Program-made: the position numbers and the translations under genes
Shown: positions 26,104 to 35,355 of the stretch, in pieces
Position numbering within the stretch: position 1 is the stretch's first letter
Layout: every line of letters starts with the position of its first letter
Source of the DNA: Arenibacter sp. 6A1
GTDB taxonomy: Bacteria; Bacteroidota; Bacteroidia; Flavobacteriales; Flavobacteriaceae
Assembly (NCBI RefSeq): GCF_012272855.1
Contig: NZ_JAAXCQ010000006.1
Coordinates: 186,001 to 250,000, forward strand
Length of the DNA stretch: 64,000 bases
Direction of reading: 5' to 3'
The notes under the pieces: model-generated
Seen by the model: only the letters and a program-made list of their open reading frames with translations
Told to the model about the DNA's origin: nothing
Database searches by the model: none

Positions 26104-27825
26104 ATGCGATTACGTAATTTTCTTTACTCGGGGGTGGCCATGGCCTTCTTATTCTTATCAGCCTGCCAAAGTCCTAAAAATGAATCCGCGACCATGCTTA
26201 TTTATGGTGGTACTATTTATACTGTAGATACAAACCAACCACTAATAGAAGCCGTAGCCATAAAGGACAATATCATACTTTTTGCCGGTAGTCTTGCTGA
26301 AGCCGAAAAATTTAAAACCGACCAAACGCAACTGATAAATTTGGAAGGTAAAACTATGACCCCAGGGTTAATAGAAGGGCATGGGCATTTTATGGGATTG
26401 GGGTACAATGAGTTGAACCTAGATTTGATGCACACTACGAGCTATCAGGAAATAGTAGCTGCCGTAGCGGAGAAAGTTAAAACGGCAGCACCGGGAGAAT
26501 GGATTACCGGTAGAGGATGGCATCAAAACAAATGGAAAGAAATGCCTGCCGACATGGTTAATGGTTTTCAAACACATGATATGCTTAGTGCGGTTTCTCC
26601 AGACAATCCTGTCTATTTACGCCATGCCAGTGGGCATGCAGGTTTTGCCAATGCAAAAGCCATGGAAATAGCGGGTGTCACAGTAATGTCTAAGGAAGGA
26701 ATCAACAAATTTGAGGTAGAGGGCGGTGAAGTAATGCGCGATGCGATGGGAAGGCCGACGGGTATTTTCAACGAGCGTGCAGAATACCTGATCACAAAAC
26801 ATATTCCGGAGAGCACCCCAGAGAAGGATATCAAAGCATTTGAACTAGCCGTTGCCGCTTGTCATAGAAATGGCATTACTGGCTTTCATGATGCTGGGAT
26901 AGGGAGAGAAACCATTGCCCTTTATAAGGAAATGAAGACCCTGGATAAAATGAAAATCCGACTGTATGGCATGCTTACCGGTTGGGATAAGGAATTGCTA
27001 AGCGAGTGGTATGAAAAAGGTCCGGTGATAGATCCTGATAACTTACTGACCCTCCGTTCTGTGAAATTGAACTGTGATGGTGCTTTGGGGTCTAGGGGAG
27101 CTTGGTTATTGGAACCCTATACCGATAGACCCGGACATTTTGGTCATGAAACCCTTCCCATGGAATTTGTAAAGGAGACTGCCTTGAATGGATTGCAAAA
27201 AGGATTTCAAATTTGCTCGCATGCCATAGGCGATCGGGCCAACAGAGAAATACTCGACCGCTACGAGGCGGCTTTTACCGCTTTACCGGACTTAGCAGTC
27301 GACCACAGGTTTCGAATAGAGCATGCACAACATTTACACCCAGATGACATTCCTCGTTTTGCCGAACTAGGGGTAATCCCTGCCATGCAAGCGATTCATA
27401 TGTCTTCCGATAGGCCTTGGGCTATTGACCGTTTGGGAGAGCAACGAATCAAAGAAGGAGCCTATATGTGGCAAAGTTTACTACAAAGTGGTATTCCCAT
27501 TGTCAATGGCACCGATGTACCGGTGGAACCAATGAATCCAGTTGCTAGTTTTTATGCCAGTGTAAGTAGGAAAACTTTAAAAGGAAGTCCAGATGGCGGT
27601 TATGAGCCAGCAGAGAAAATGACAAGGGAACAAGCCCTACGGTCTTATACCTTGGATGCGGCCTATGGGGCCTTTGAAGAAGACATCAAAGGGTCTATTA
27701 CGGTTGGCAAACTGGCCGATTTTACTATTTTCAACCAGGATTTAATGAAGGTAGCTGAAAAGGACCTCCTAAATACAAAAGTAGTCATGACTATTTTCGA
27801 TGGAAAAGTGGTGTATGAGGAGTGA
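26104..27825 (+). CDS. YtcJ-like amidohydrolase, lipoprotein
   Basis: A 573-residue amidohydrolase (amidohydrolase_3/YtcJ group) with a lipoprotein signal ending FLSACQ. Metal-binding motifs include the first-strand PGLIEGHGHF near residue 95, CSHAIGDRAN near 373, RIEHAQHLHPDD near 402, and the catalytic aspartate in NGTDVPVEPMNP near 473. The final LADFTIF and VVMTIFDGKVVY belong to the flanking beta-sandwich typical of urease-like hydrolases. The substrate is unknown; members act on N-acyl amino acids or amides. It is probably anchored in the envelope. Confidence 0.88.
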   Translation: MRLRNFLYSGVAMAFLFLSACQSPKNESATMLIYGGTIYTVDTNQPLIEAVAIKDNIILFAGSLAEAEKFKTDQTQLINLEGKTMTPGLIEGHGHFMGLGYNELNLDLMHTTSYQEIVAAVAEKVKTAAPGEWITGRGWHQNKWKEMPADMVNGFQTHDMLSAVSPDNPVYLRHASGHAGFANAKAMEIAGVTVMSKEGINKFEVEGGEVMRDAMGRPTGIFNERAEYLITKHIPESTPEKDIKAFELAVAACHRNGITGFHDAGIGRETIALYKEMKTLDKMKIRLYGMLTGWDKELLSEWYEKGPVIDPDNLLTLRSVKLNCDGALGSRGAWLLEPYTDRPGHFGHETLPMEFVKETALNGLQKGFQICSHAIGDRANREILDRYEAAFTALPDLAVDHRFRIEHAQHLHPDDIPRFAELGVIPAMQAIHMSSDRPWAIDRLGEQRIKEGAYMWQSLLQSGIPIVNGTDVPVEPMNPVASFYASVSRKTLKGSPDGGYEPAEKMTREQALRSYTLDAAYGAFEEDIKGSITVGKLADFTIFNQDLMKVAEKDLLNTKVVMTIFDGKVVYEE

Positions 27826-28026
27826 GGATAATTCTAAATATAGGCCAAGATTCATTCCTACATAATTACCTAAAATTAAGATTTTTCTTATATTTAGCTG
27901 TGAATAAACATTTAAACATTTTGGCGTCGGTCTCGAATCATAAGAAAATAACACGGGGAGAAGTAAATTGTTATCTGGCCAACAGACGGACCGAAATCAA
28001 TGTTTGTAATGTTGAAATGCTTTAAG

Positions 28027-28734
28027 ATGAATCAAGTGCTCACTTTTCTATTTTGTTTTTTTATTTTGTCTTGTCAATCCAAGAGGGAGGAACAGAAGGA
28101 TGAAAAGATAAATGAAAACCAACCTCCAACCTTCACGGAAGATACGCAAACAATTGGCAGAGTTGATACGCTCCTTAATTCCAATGAATATTTATTATTG
28201 GGTAAAAAAACAGCTAAAGTGAAAGTTGTAAAGGAAAACGAAACCGCCCATTTTCCGACCTATAACATTCTAATTACTTATAAAGATGATGTAATTATCG
28301 GAGAAAACATAGTCTTGGATGAGGTTGAAGTTTATAAGAAATACAAGCCTAAGACAACATTTGAAGATTATAAGGTAGATTTATATGAAGGAGATTTGGC
28401 CGACCCAGATTTTTCAACAGCCCCAGCGGCAAAAGCATTTATTTCTCGAATGACCAATGAGTGTAAAAAAGGAATCAACTTCGCTGGTCATTATACTTTA
28501 GTTATCTGGGGTTGTGGTACCGCTTGCCAGAATGGCGTGGTCGTTGACAGAAAAACGGGGAAAATATTTGAAGGGTACGGAACAGCGCTAGGTTCGGAAT
28601 TCAGAAAAGACAGTAATATGATCATTAAGAACATTGGCGCCATTGACATGGAAACTAACTTAATTGAAGTTTTTGCTCCTAGCGACGTCAGCCACCAGGT
28701 GTGGACAGGAACGGAATTTAAAGAAATAGAATAA
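28027..28734 (+). CDS. Conserved lipoprotein of unknown function
   Basis: A 235-residue protein; the ATG at 28027 gives a lipoprotein signal ending ILSCQS, whereas upstream ATGs at 28000 and 28009 would spoil it. The C-terminal half holds a recurrent pattern seen in hypothetical proteins of many bacteria (NFAGHYTLVIWGCGTACQ followed by GVVVDRKTGKIFEG). The two cysteines of CGTAC may form a disulfide. The function is unknown. Confidence 0.72.
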   Translation: MNQVLTFLFCFFILSCQSKREEQKDEKINENQPPTFTEDTQTIGRVDTLLNSNEYLLLGKKTAKVKVVKENETAHFPTYNILITYKDDVIIGENIVLDEVEVYKKYKPKTTFEDYKVDLYEGDLADPDFSTAPAAKAFISRMTNECKKGINFAGHYTLVIWGCGTACQNGVVVDRKTGKIFEGYGTALGSEFRKDSNMIIKNIGAIDMETNLIEVFAPSDVSHQVWTGTEFKEIE

Positions 28735-28810
28735 AAAGAAGGTTAATAATCAACACCATGGCTGGCATTTGATGTCGGCCTTATAACTCACAGATTGAAA
28801 TTAATAACAA

Positions 28811-29119
28811 ATGAAAAACTGTCCTAATTGTACCTCTGAAACTGAAGATAACTTTGAAATATGCTGGAAATGTAATTACAGTTTCACGGAAGGGAAAATA
28901 ATAGAATTTAAAGACGAACTACCTGGCGGGAAAGAAATAGACTGTTTACGATGCAAGGTACCGATGCATTATTCTGGGATATATAAGTTTCACGAAGGAA
29001 ATAAAACAGGGTTATGGGGGAATGTTTTCGAAATTTTTGTCAATCGGGAATCTTTTGACCTTTATTTATGCCATAAATGTGGAAAGGTAGAATTCTTTTC
29101 TCCCTTTAAAAAGCCTTGA
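28811..29119 (+). CDS. Small protein with zinc-ribbon cysteine pairs
   Basis: A 102-residue protein with four CxxC pairs: Cys4/Cys7, Cys18/Cys21, Cys45/Cys48 and Cys87/Cys90. The first two form an N-terminal zinc ribbon (CPNCTSETEDNFEICWKC) and the last two flank a beta-rich segment and may form a second ribbon. No signal peptide is seen, so it is cytoplasmic. The function is unknown; nucleic-acid or protein binding is possible. Confidence 0.72.
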   Translation: MKNCPNCTSETEDNFEICWKCNYSFTEGKIIEFKDELPGGKEIDCLRCKVPMHYSGIYKFHEGNKTGLWGNVFEIFVNRESFDLYLCHKCGKVEFFSPFKKP

Positions 29120-29228
29120 GATTTCTACTCCAAAATTCTTTTTTGCAACCAATTATAAGAGAAACGATGAACATCTCACCGATTAGAATTCAGGTGAACT
29201 AAGCAAACTACAGCATAAAGCAAACCAA

Positions 29229-29612
29229 ATGATAAAATAGGAAGTAATAATTGCAGTAGCACACGTTGGAAAAAGCTCTGTATGGTATCAAAAGCTGCTA
29301 AACTGTAAAAGTGGACACGGTGGAAATACATTTGAAATTTTGACCAATGAAAACAACGAACAAATATTGTCTTTGCACAAATGGGAAACTCATGGACATC
29401 CAACCATGTCCGACAAAAAAAAACAGCAGGGAACGGACTGATATTATATTTTGTAGTTGACGATTTTAACCTGATTTGGGAGAACGCTCAAAAAATTGAA
29501 GGCAAAAATAGAAGTAGCACCTCGTTTGAATAATAATTCGGGTCGAAGAGAGTTTTCTATTCGTGACTTAGATGGTTATTACGTATCCATTTGTACAAAC
29601 ATCATACATTAA
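29229..29612 (+). pseudogene. Decayed VOC-family (glyoxalase-like) gene
   Basis: Pieces of one VOC-fold protein are readable in two frames. From ATG 29229 the frame has a stop at codon 4 and then reads AVAHVGKSSVWYQKLL, ending in QILSLHKWETHGHPTM and a stop at 29439. After an A9 run at 29415-29423 the neighbouring frame reads GLILYFVVDDFNLIWENAQK, to a stop near 29531. Back in the first frame SGRREFSIRDLDGYYVSICT completes the fold. Adding one A to the A9 run joins the first two pieces exactly. A nonsense codon and two frame changes make a functional gene unlikely. Confidence 0.75.
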
Positions 29613-29664
29613 AAAAAGCTACAATCTATAAATATCTATAAAATTCCCTGTAGTTTTGGATAGG

Positions 29665-30093
29665 ATGAAGGATTTTAAGACCATAACGAACCCAGCAGTT
29701 GAAGTAGTTTTTAATAATTACCCCGATTTTGTGCGTGACAAAATGCTGCATCTTAGAGCACTAGTAATAGAGGCCGCCAAAGAAGTGGAAGGCTTAACGG
29801 AATTGGAAGAAACCTTAAAATGGGGCGAACCGAGTTTCTTGACAAAAAATGGAAGTACCATTCGAATGGATTGGAAGCCAAAATCGCCAAAGCAATATGC
29901 CTTGTACTTTAAGTGTACCAGTAGATTGGTAGAAACTTTTAAAATTGTATTTCATGACACTTTTGTTTTTGAGGGAAGAAGAGCTATAGTTTTTCAACTA
30001 GATGATCGGTTACCTAAAGAGGAGTTGAAATATTGTATGAAGGCTGCGTTGATGTATCACAAGGTAAAACAGTTGCCAACTTTGGGAATCTAA
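29665..30093 (+). CDS. DUF1801 domain protein
   Basis: A 142-residue soluble protein. The ATG at 29665 is chosen over an in-frame TTG nine bases upstream. The DUF1801/YdhG-like pattern is visible: VFNNYPDFVRDKMLHLRALV, ETLKWGEPSFLTKNGSTIRM, and YALYFKCTSRLVETF. Members have an iron-chaperone-like (frataxin-like) fold; no function is shown. It is a single gene. Confidence 0.8.
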   Translation: MKDFKTITNPAVEVVFNNYPDFVRDKMLHLRALVIEAAKEVEGLTELEETLKWGEPSFLTKNGSTIRMDWKPKSPKQYALYFKCTSRLVETFKIVFHDTFVFEGRRAIVFQLDDRLPKEELKYCMKAALMYHKVKQLPTLGI

Positions 30094-30456
30094 AAATTTA
30101 CAAAGGCCTATAATAATTGCGGAATATCTGCCATTTAATATCACTTAAAAATAGATAGTTTACCGTATGCTTCTTATAGGAACCATGAATTAATCGGGCA
30201 TTTCCGAAACCTCCTCTGACCGGCCCCATGGAGTTCTAGACACAAAAAGACCTTGGATAAAACTTAGGGATCTTAGTTGCAATGCTGTTAAAAAGAAGTA
30301 GTTCATTATAGTTACCTATTTTAGTTTTTATAGTGGTGAGAATCGCTTTTTGGTTTATTGTATTAGTGCTTGGGGAGGGATAAAACGGATCGTGATAAAA
30401 ATAAATCCGGTAAAATTCCGTTATTCAACCTATTAGCCATTTTAAAACTAAGAAAT
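30094..30456. other. Intergenic stretch, nothing recognised
   Basis: These 363 bases lie between the DUF1801 gene and a secreted protein gene. No conserved frame, RNA gene or strong terminator is seen. Confidence 0.45.
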
Positions 30457-31452
30457 ATGCGAAATAAAATTACACTTTTAGTATGTTCATTCTTAATAAT
30501 TTCAATAGTCAAGGCGCAAGAAAAAATTACGGATGACATGAGGGAATTGTATTCTAAAATCTTGTACGCTAATAAAGAGCCCATTTTTAAGGAAGATATA
30601 TTTCAATATAAAACAGTTGGTTATATAGCATCGGACCACTTTCATCCGGTTCCTCCAAATCGGATTATTGAGGAATGTATCAGTAACATAAAAAATACTG
30701 GAGAGATTACTGTAACCACCTATTCCGAAGACAGTGATCTGTATTTTAAAGCACTATTGTCCGAGAATGTGGCTTCTTATTTAAGCAAGGAGCTTACTTT
30801 AACCTTAAAGGAAAGCGGTTTAAAGTATATAAATGGAAAACCAATTGTCCTGAACACTATAAGTAAGACGGCATTGAGCCCCGGAGAGCTAAAGTTAAAG
30901 GTTCGCACCAAGGAAAATATAGATGCGTCCCAAGATATTTTAGGAAATATCACCTTTGATCTGGAATATTTAACCAACTATGTAAGGGTACGGTTATCCA
31001 AGTCTGACATTGGGCAGATTTTTAACCTTGGAAGTTGTGATTTTAAACTAATCGATATTTTCAAAAATAAAATTGTATTAGAGAAATTATGCGAGGAAGA
31101 AGATGATCAGTTAGATATAAAGGTCATAAATTTTACAAGCAATGGACAAGCGATTAAATCATATTCTTATTTGGAGTTGGTTAAGTTAAAACACGAAAAT
31201 GAAAACATTAATCTCGATAGTTCCCATATAAGAAGTATGATCATCTTGTATAAAACTATCTATGATATCTTCGTGGCCAAACCCGAAATTACTTCTGAAG
31301 CGTTTGATGCATTAATGACAACCGACCTATTGGAAGGGTTAAAGGATTCTACAAAATATATCATACTCAAAAATGTCGCAGATTTTGAAAGTGATTTTAT
31401 CTTATACTCCCCAAAATACGGCAATAAGGAATTTAAAATGGAATTTGACTAG
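30457..31452 (+). CDS. Secreted protein of unknown function
   Basis: A 331-residue protein with a Sec signal (MRNKITLLVCSFLIISIVKAQ); the ATG at 30457 is chosen because the open frame upstream is polar and would mask the signal peptide. The mature protein is rich in Ile, Lys and Glu, with no motif I recognise. A strong terminator follows its stop. It appears to be a single-gene unit. Confidence 0.6.
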   Translation: MRNKITLLVCSFLIISIVKAQEKITDDMRELYSKILYANKEPIFKEDIFQYKTVGYIASDHFHPVPPNRIIEECISNIKNTGEITVTTYSEDSDLYFKALLSENVASYLSKELTLTLKESGLKYINGKPIVLNTISKTALSPGELKLKVRTKENIDASQDILGNITFDLEYLTNYVRVRLSKSDIGQIFNLGSCDFKLIDIFKNKIVLEKLCEEEDDQLDIKVINFTSNGQAIKSYSYLELVKLKHENENINLDSSHIRSMIILYKTIYDIFVAKPEITSEAFDALMTTDLLEGLKDSTKYIILKNVADFESDFILYSPKYGNKEFKMEFD

Positions 31453-31499
31453 GGATGTGTGTTCCTGTAGAGCGTTTATTTTATGGATGACTTATCTCA

Positions 31500-31525
31500 A
31501 AGACGGCTTTTTAAGGCCGTTTTTT
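31500..31525 (+). terminator. Intrinsic terminator
   Basis: AAGACGGC pairs with GCCGTTTT (one G-T pair) and is followed by a T run, about 50 bases after the secreted-protein gene. Confidence 0.75.
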
Positions 31526-31561
31526 GCTTTTGGAAGAATATGATGTTTATGTGAATTTTTT

Positions 31562-31641
31562 GCGTTAGGGATAGCGGCGGCATCCCCGCAGCGGAGCAAG
31601 GGATATAGCCAATAGCCCGCCCGACGTAGGAGGGAACGCCC
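31562..31641 (-). repeat. 80-nt interspersed palindromic repeat, copy 2
   Basis: The inverse complement of the element at 1061-1140, same length, with 8 mismatches by hand alignment. The inner loop has changed while the stem sequence is kept. It lies between the terminator of a secreted-protein gene and the aspartate-dehydrogenase-like gene. Confidence 0.8.
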
Positions 31642-31643
31642 AA

Positions 31644-31664
31644 ATTATTATTATTATTATTATT
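31644..31664 (+). repeat. ATT trinucleotide repeat (7 units)
   Basis: Seven tandem ATT units begin two bases after the 80-nt repeat and about 80 bases before a start codon. Variable unit number could alter spacing upstream of the gene, but this is speculation. Confidence 0.7.
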
Positions 31665-31741
31665 TTAATGGTCAATTGGCATTTTTTAAAAGCAATTACC
31701 AAGGGTTGTTTTGGGTAAAAAAAGGCAGTATATTAGACCGT

Positions 31742-32542
31742 ATGAAAACACATACACTTGCCATTGTAGGCTGCGGAAAACTTGCACAAATAGTTACGGA
31801 AGCCTTAAATTCCGGACTATTGCCCCATTACCAATTGATAGGAACTTATTCTCGCTCCTTTGAAAAAGCATCACATATAGCCAACCTGGTATCCAATGTA
31901 CAACCCGATGTATCCTGCACGGCCTGTACATCTATAGAAGCCTTATTGGCCCTAAAACCGGACTATATTATTGAAGCGGCATCCCCGGATTCCCTACGCG
32001 AACTAGCCTTGCCTGCTTTAAAGAACGGATCTAATATTGTAACCCTTTCCATAGGGGCCTTGGCCGATACGGAATTCCATGAAGCGGTGAAGAAAACCGC
32101 CAGTGAAAACAATACTCGCCTGCATCTGGTATCTGGCGCTATCGGTGGTTTTGATGTTATGCGAACAATTTCCCTAATGGAGCCTTGTACTGCTTCTTTT
32201 GATACCGAAAAGAGTCCAAATTCCCTGAAAAACACTGCTGTATACGACGATTCGCTACAAACAGAACAACGAAAGGTTATGGAGGGGAATGCAAAGGATG
32301 CCATTGCTCTTTTCCCCTCCAAAGTAAATGTGGCCGTTGCCGCTTCGCTTGCTACGGTAGGTCCTACAAACATGAAGGTTTCGGTGACGTCTACACCAGA
32401 GTATGTAGGGGACAGGCACCGTATAGAGGTGAAAAGCGAACAGGTGCACGCCGTGGTGGATGTATACAGTAAAACCTCTCAGATTGCGGGTTGGAGCGTT
32501 GTGAATACCTTGCGAAATATTATTTCGCCTATCGTTTTTTAA
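31742..32542 (+). CDS. Aspartate dehydrogenase-like NAD(P)-binding protein
   Basis: A 266-residue two-domain protein. The ATG at 31742 gives MKTHTLAIVGCGKLAQIVTE, a Rossmann nucleotide-binding start. The C-terminal half matches the aspartate dehydrogenase domain (DUF108): LVSGAIGGFDVMRTISL, SKVNVAVAASLATVG, and VTSTPEYVGDRHRIEV. Known enzymes oxidise L-aspartate to iminoaspartate for NAD synthesis or in reverse aminate oxaloacetate. No nadA or nadC lies nearby. Its last 14 bases overlap the convergent hydroxyacid-dehydrogenase-like gene. Confidence 0.82.
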   Translation: MKTHTLAIVGCGKLAQIVTEALNSGLLPHYQLIGTYSRSFEKASHIANLVSNVQPDVSCTACTSIEALLALKPDYIIEAASPDSLRELALPALKNGSNIVTLSIGALADTEFHEAVKKTASENNTRLHLVSGAIGGFDVMRTISLMEPCTASFDTEKSPNSLKNTAVYDDSLQTEQRKVMEGNAKDAIALFPSKVNVAVAASLATVGPTNMKVSVTSTPEYVGDRHRIEVKSEQVHAVVDVYSKTSQIAGWSVVNTLRNIISPIVF

Positions 32543-33440
32543 GATACGACTCAATATTGGCCAGCACTTTTTTGCTTAGTCTGTCAAAGGCCTGTCGCGT
32601 TCGACCGACTGAAACGTTCATGCAATAGACATTGGGGTGGTTTAAAAAATCTTCGTTGCCCAGAGCCCCAATGGTATCGGCGTAAATTCTATTGTCGTTG
32701 TTAATCCATGTGGCAAAAGGAGTTTCGTCCCAAGCAGGGGACAGGCCGGTATTGATTAGGATTTTGCGGTTTCCCAATTGTTGAAATTCGGCTTCGTGTA
32801 AGAGGACCGTATTTTTATTGAGGCAGGTGATCACTACTTCACTTTCAGAAAGCAAGGTGCCCAATGGCAAAAAACGATATCCTTTTGCTTGGGCGTCTTG
32901 TTTTTCACTGCGCGAATAATAGGCAATATGGGCACCAAAGAAATGAAGGGCATCGGCCACCATGCCACCGGAGGCTCCCAAACCTACAATCCCTACTTTG
33001 GTACCTGTAATTTCCCTGGGTACGCCGTCCCATGGGGTCTCTGGGCTTCCGTTGGGCTTAGTGCCAAAACCGTGTAGGCAGCGAACCAGCTCACTAACGA
33101 CATATTCTACCACTCCTTCATCGCCATAATCGCGAATTCCGGTAACGGTGATGCCTCGTTTATTGGCATACGGAATATCTACATTGGCACTTTCTGGAGA
33201 ATACAAAGAACAGCACATTCCTATATACGCTACATTTGGACAGTTTTCCAAGGCACCGGAACCAAGGTTGGAAGTGTAACTTAACAACACCGCGTCTGCA
33301 TCGCCAATGCGCAATGCCATTTCTTCATCGCTTTTAGGGATGTCCTGGTACAATACCACTTCTTTTGCGTAGTGGTGAAGTTCTCTTTCTGCCGAGGGAA
33401 TTAAATTTAACGGCTCTATGGCCACAAGTTTATTAAACAT
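32529..33440 (-). CDS. D-2-hydroxyacid dehydrogenase-like protein, catalytic residues lost
   Basis: A 303-residue protein with the fold of D-isomer-specific 2-hydroxyacid dehydrogenases. The cofactor motif GIVGLGASGGMVADAL near residues 149-164 is intact. The three catalytic positions are not: the usual NTARG arginine region reads NTGLSPAWDE, the usual DVFE glutamate region reads ADTIGALG, and the usual TPHIGG histidine region reads MNVSVGRT. So it is probably an NAD(P)-binding protein with a different reaction or a sensor role. It converges with and overlaps the aspartate-dehydrogenase-like gene by 14 bases. Confidence 0.8.
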   Translation of the reverse strand: MFNKLVAIEPLNLIPSAERELHHYAKEVVLYQDIPKSDEEMALRIGDADAVLLSYTSNLGSGALENCPNVAYIGMCCSLYSPESANVDIPYANKRGITVTGIRDYGDEGVVEYVVSELVRCLHGFGTKPNGSPETPWDGVPREITGTKVGIVGLGASGGMVADALHFFGAHIAYYSRSEKQDAQAKGYRFLPLGTLLSESEVVITCLNKNTVLLHEAEFQQLGNRKILINTGLSPAWDETPFATWINNDNRIYADTIGALGNEDFLNHPNVYCMNVSVGRTRQAFDRLSKKVLANIESYLKKR

Positions 33441-33687
33441 ATTGTTACGCTTTTTGTTGAATCTGGTTTAATCAATGAGTATAAACTAACTTTTTGGGAA
33501 TTACAAGTTTAATGTCATTAAAACCTATATCGTTCTTTTATTGGGATAGCCCCGGATCTTATTTTTCTAAGCCCAGGGTTGATGTCGTCTTATTTGGGAG
33601 TTGATCAACGTAATTAGTAGGGTTGTAGAAGTGCTGTATTTTAAATATGGATTGGCGGTGAGACGTAAGGATAACGGTTTATGCCCA

Positions 33688-33733
33688 ATAAAAAAGGCAT
33701 TAACCACGGAGACTGTTCCGTGCTTAATGCCTT
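33688..33733 (-). terminator. Terminator of the cobalamin-uptake operon
   Basis: Outer stem AAGGCATTAA/TTAATGCCTT (10 bp) and inner stem CACGGA/TCCGTG with one C-C mismatch. On the minus strand it ends in a T run. Confidence 0.85.
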
Positions 33734-33761
33734 AGGTTTTTCTGTTTTTTACTTCTTAATT

Positions 33762-35327
33762 CTAAGTAAAAACGATGATTGCCGGGAACCAATAGTGTTC
33801 ATAAAATATATTTTTCTTCAACGCCCCTGTAGTACCATCATAAAAATAAAGGTTGTTTTTGGCGGCAGAAGTTCCCCAACCGTCTATAGTGGTTACCACA
33901 ACCTGATTGTTCCTTGGGTCTACATTAATACCCGCACCATAGATCATTCTGCCCGAAGGTACCGTAAACAAAGGCGAATTAAGGGAATTTGGATCTCCGA
34001 TAACATATTTATAAACCTTTAACCCATTGACAAAATAAAGGGCATTTTCTTGTTTAGAGGCCGAAAGGGAACTAGCGGTCCAAACCCAAGCGTTGTGGGA
34101 GACACTTACACCTGTAGGCATTGCGATAGTTTCCATTTCTAAGGTGTAAGGGTTAATCTTCAATAGGGAATTGCCATTAGCACTCCATACCATGCCATCT
34201 TTGCTTACTGCCAGTCCGCCTTTGGCGCCATCGTAGGTTTTATCAATTGCCCAGGTGTCGGTATTAATAACATAAATTTTACCCTTTGCAACGGCAAACA
34301 CGTACTGTCTGTATTGTAGTAACTCTCCAACCTCTCCGGTAATACCATCAATTTTATCTCCTAAGCTAAGGGGATTTAAGTTTAGCTTGTAGATGCCATT
34401 GGCAGTGCTGACCAATCCAAGATCGGCTGTTACCCCGCAAAACGCTCGTCCGTCGCTGGCTAGTTTGTTAAAGTTATCTATTCGACCGGTCTCTTTCATG
34501 GTTTTGGCATCGGCCACTACCAAAGCCCCTTGTTTAGAAATTATATACAATTGTTGGTTGTATATAGCGGCGTATTGCGTAGTATTCCCTAGCGTACTTC
34601 CCGGATTGGCATTCGCAAACACTTTTGTTTCTATGTCATTTGATCCGTTTCTAAAAAAGTTTACACTTCCTGTTTCCTGTCCAAACCAACCTTCATTTAC
34701 AATAAAGAGACCGCTAGTATATTCTATGGTGGCTGTTTCCTCCATAGGTACCGTAATTTGGGTATCATTACTGAATTTAAATATCATGTTACCGTCCTCA
34801 ACAACGATTCCGGTAATAGAGGGAGCATTTTCTCCATCATTTCCATCTGCACCGTTATTTCCGTTGGTGCCATCCGTCGCTTCAGCCTTAACTCCTGTAT
34901 TTTCGCCATTGATATACCAATATCCCTCTACAATGGTAATTTCGGGCGTTTGGCCATCCAGACCATTTTCTCCTGTTGCTTTTATTCCGCTATCCTTGCC
35001 GTCTATCAACCAGTTACCATTATCAGCCAAGCTAAAAACAGGGGTGTGGCCGTTGGTAAGGTCTACTGTACTTCCATCGGAAAAAATAATAGTGTAACCA
35101 TCGACATTGTCCTCTACCGAATCGACGGTTAATTTATTTTGAAGGGCATTAAGAAGGGTTTCATAATTTTTTAATAGGGCTGCCTGCAGTTCTTGTTCTT
35201 CCTTTAGGGCTTGTTGCTCTTGGGACAAGAGCTCATACTTGCTGTTTAGATCGTTAATGTCTTCTTGGTTGCACCCCGTTAATAGAATTAGTGATGCAAA
35301 TACTAATAAGGATAATAATTTTCTCAT
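33762..35327 (-). CDS. DUF5074 surface lipoprotein with stalk
   Basis: A 521-residue lipoprotein (lipobox LTGC). Residues ~20-65 form a short coiled coil (LLSQEQQALKEEQELQAALL). Then come repeats of the NGNWLIDGKDSG and YWYINGENTG type and a collagen-like stretch (GTNGNNGADGNDGENAP), ending near 200. The C-terminal ~320 residues are a DUF5074 beta-propeller (SGLFIVNEGWFGQETGSVNF, STLGNTTQYAAIYNQQLYII). It is last in the btuB-like operon, so it probably helps bind or deliver cobalamin at the cell surface. It shares its N-terminal module with the neighbouring 516-residue protein. Confidence 0.82.
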   Translation of the reverse strand: MRKLLSLLVFASLILLTGCNQEDINDLNSKYELLSQEQQALKEEQELQAALLKNYETLLNALQNKLTVDSVEDNVDGYTIIFSDGSTVDLTNGHTPVFSLADNGNWLIDGKDSGIKATGENGLDGQTPEITIVEGYWYINGENTGVKAEATDGTNGNNGADGNDGENAPSITGIVVEDGNMIFKFSNDTQITVPMEETATIEYTSGLFIVNEGWFGQETGSVNFFRNGSNDIETKVFANANPGSTLGNTTQYAAIYNQQLYIISKQGALVVADAKTMKETGRIDNFNKLASDGRAFCGVTADLGLVSTANGIYKLNLNPLSLGDKIDGITGEVGELLQYRQYVFAVAKGKIYVINTDTWAIDKTYDGAKGGLAVSKDGMVWSANGNSLLKINPYTLEMETIAMPTGVSVSHNAWVWTASSLSASKQENALYFVNGLKVYKYVIGDPNSLNSPLFTVPSGRMIYGAGINVDPRNNQVVVTTIDGWGTSAAKNNLYFYDGTTGALKKNIFYEHYWFPAIIVFT

Positions 35328-35355
35328 TTTACTTACTGTTGTTTATATGTGTGGT

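Noticed and set aside
27822-28025. Open frame of 67 codons overlapping the amidohydrolase stop
   Set aside because: No recognisable family or signal, and composition unlike neighbouring genes.
34800-34990. Gly-Asn-Asp repeat in a lipoprotein considered as a tandem-repeat adhesin
   Set aside because: It is a short collagen-like spacer inside the shared stalk, not an extended repeat array.
34393-35132. Long + strand open frames of 124-234 codons
   Set aside because: Shadows of the DUF5074 lipoprotein gene; the minus frame has signal peptide, repeats and propeller.
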